A DNA stretch of 5,099 bases, from contig DACO01000158.1 in NCBI GenBank assembly GCA_002508635.1, forward strand, positions 1-5,099, in the 5' to 3' direction. The position numbers and the translations under genes are program-made. The DNA comes from Methanolobus sp. UBA118 (GTDB taxonomy: Archaea; Halobacteriota; Methanosarcinia; Methanosarcinales; Methanosarcinaceae). The notes under the pieces were generated by a model. The model made no database searches, was not told the DNA's origin, and saw only the letters and a list, made by a program, of their open reading frames with translations. Shown here one piece after another: positions 4,361 through 5,099 of this stretch (position 1 is the stretch's first letter; every line of letters begins with the position of its first letter).

Positions 4361-5099
4361 ATGCTAAAGGTACTGATTTTCGAGGATAGTGAGAACGGCA
4401 GTGTTTTCAGGAAAAAGCTTGAGGATATGGGACATTCGGTATCTGTCGTGTCTTCCGATAAGACCTATGTTCCCGGGCAGCTCAGCACTCACGAACCAGA
4501 CATTATCTGTTTTTCTGCGAAAATTTATGATGATAAGGTTCTCAATGAATTAATAATATTCAGTAAGCAGAATCAGATCCCTTTTATTGTTGCTGTATCA
4601 GATCTTGACGATTCATTGTTTGATCGCCTTGACGGCTTGAAGTTTGCTGAGTACATAAAAGAACCTTTCAGTAAAGCTGAACTCAGTTATACTGTTAAGA
4701 AGCTAATTGAGCTTAAGTCAGACCTTACTGAACTCCATGATCAGAAAAAAAGGTATAACGGTGTGGTCGATAATCCGCTCTATGGTTTTGCACGGCATGA
4801 GATAATAACGAATGAACAGCTGGAACCCATTGATTACAGGTTCCTTGAAATCAACAAGGTATTTGAAAACCTAACCGGGCTCAAAAGGGCTGAAATAATT
4901 GGGAAAAAAGTCACTGAGTTCCTACCGGGTATAGGGGAAGACACCGAACTGATAGAATCATATGGAAAGGTTGCTCTGGAAGGTACGACAAAACGCTTTT
5001 CTCAATATGTCCCTGAACTTGGCCGCCATTATGATATCCATGCCTATTCTCCTGAGAGGGGACAGTTTGTTACTGTTTTCATTGATGTTACTGAAATTA
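4361..5099 (+). CDS. Receiver-like (degenerate) plus PAS signalling protein, 3'-truncated by window edge
   Basis: The frame stays open for 246 codons to the window edge. An in-frame TAA directly before the ATG makes 4361 the first possible ATG. Residues 1-120 match a response-regulator receiver fold: MLKVLIFEDSENG with acidic pair E8/D9, strand-3 PDIICFSA (46-53), strand-4 PFIVAVSD (74-81), and EYIKEPFS (97-104), the usual KPF region. The strand-3 position that normally carries the phosphorylated Asp is S52, and the usual Lys before Pro is shifted (K100-E101-P102), so it is probably not phosphorylated. A short charged linker (about 117-132) leads to a PAS domain (about 133-246) with DYRFLEINKVFENLTGL (158-174) and EIIGKKVTEFLPG (178-190), ending near DVTEI. 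Related methanogen proteins continue with more PAS domains and often a histidine kinase; here the output module lies beyond the edge. No membrane segment is seen, so it is likely a cytosolic sensor. Its signal and partner are unknown. Confidence 0.88.
   Translation, partial: MLKVLIFEDSENGSVFRKKLEDMGHSVSVVSSDKTYVPGQLSTHEPDIICFSAKIYDDKVLNELIIFSKQNQIPFIVAVSDLDDSLFDRLDGLKFAEYIKEPFSKAELSYTVKKLIELKSDLTELHDQKKRYNGVVDNPLYGFARHEIITNEQLEPIDYRFLEINKVFENLTGLKRAEIIGKKVTEFLPGIGEDTELIESYGKVALEGTTKRFSQYVPELGRHYDIHAYSPERGQFVTVFIDVTEI

Overview
The window looks like ordinary chromosomal DNA of a methanogenic archaeon, most likely from the Methanosarcinales and probably the Methanosarcinaceae. Four things point there. 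It holds an archaeal-type single-domain AAA+ ATPase and ribosomal protein S8e, which bacteria lack. It has BRE/TATA-like promoters instead of -35/-10 boxes. Transcripts appear to end at T-tracts without hairpins. The last gene is a receiver-like plus PAS signalling protein of the kind expanded in Methanosarcinaceae. The genus is an inference from protein style only.

Layout, left to right. (1) The 3' part of an AAA+ ATPase gene (1-554, +) enters from the left edge. A small gene of unknown function follows (594-860, +) and converges tail to tail on rnz. (2) rnz (889-1809, -) encodes ribonuclease Z, the tRNA 3'-end endonuclease. (3) A divergent spacer (1810-2034) separates rnz from rps8e (2035-2409, +), which encodes 30S ribosomal protein S8e. 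Each gene has its own TATA-like element there. (4) After a T-tract comes a likely two-gene unit: an Lrp/AsnC-family regulator (2458-2949, +) and a class I/II PLP-dependent aminotransferase (2986-4161, +). (5) An AT-rich spacer of about 200 bases (4162-4360) leads to a gene that runs off the right edge (4361-5099, +). It encodes a receiver-like domain that lacks its phosphoacceptor aspartate, followed by a PAS domain.

Functionally the window mixes translation housekeeping (RNase Z, S8e), protein remodelling (AAA+), amino-acid metabolism with an adjacent candidate regulator (AsnC plus aminotransferase), and sensing (receiver-PAS). No mobile element, CRISPR array, tRNA, rRNA or obvious horizontally acquired island is visible, and every complete gene is intact. 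I found no convincing new multi-gene system. The points most worth a second look are the degenerate receiver domain, the unknown 88-residue protein beside the AAA+ gene, a 7-bp tandem duplication over the aminotransferase start codon, and the apparent leaderless starts of rnz and the receiver-PAS gene.
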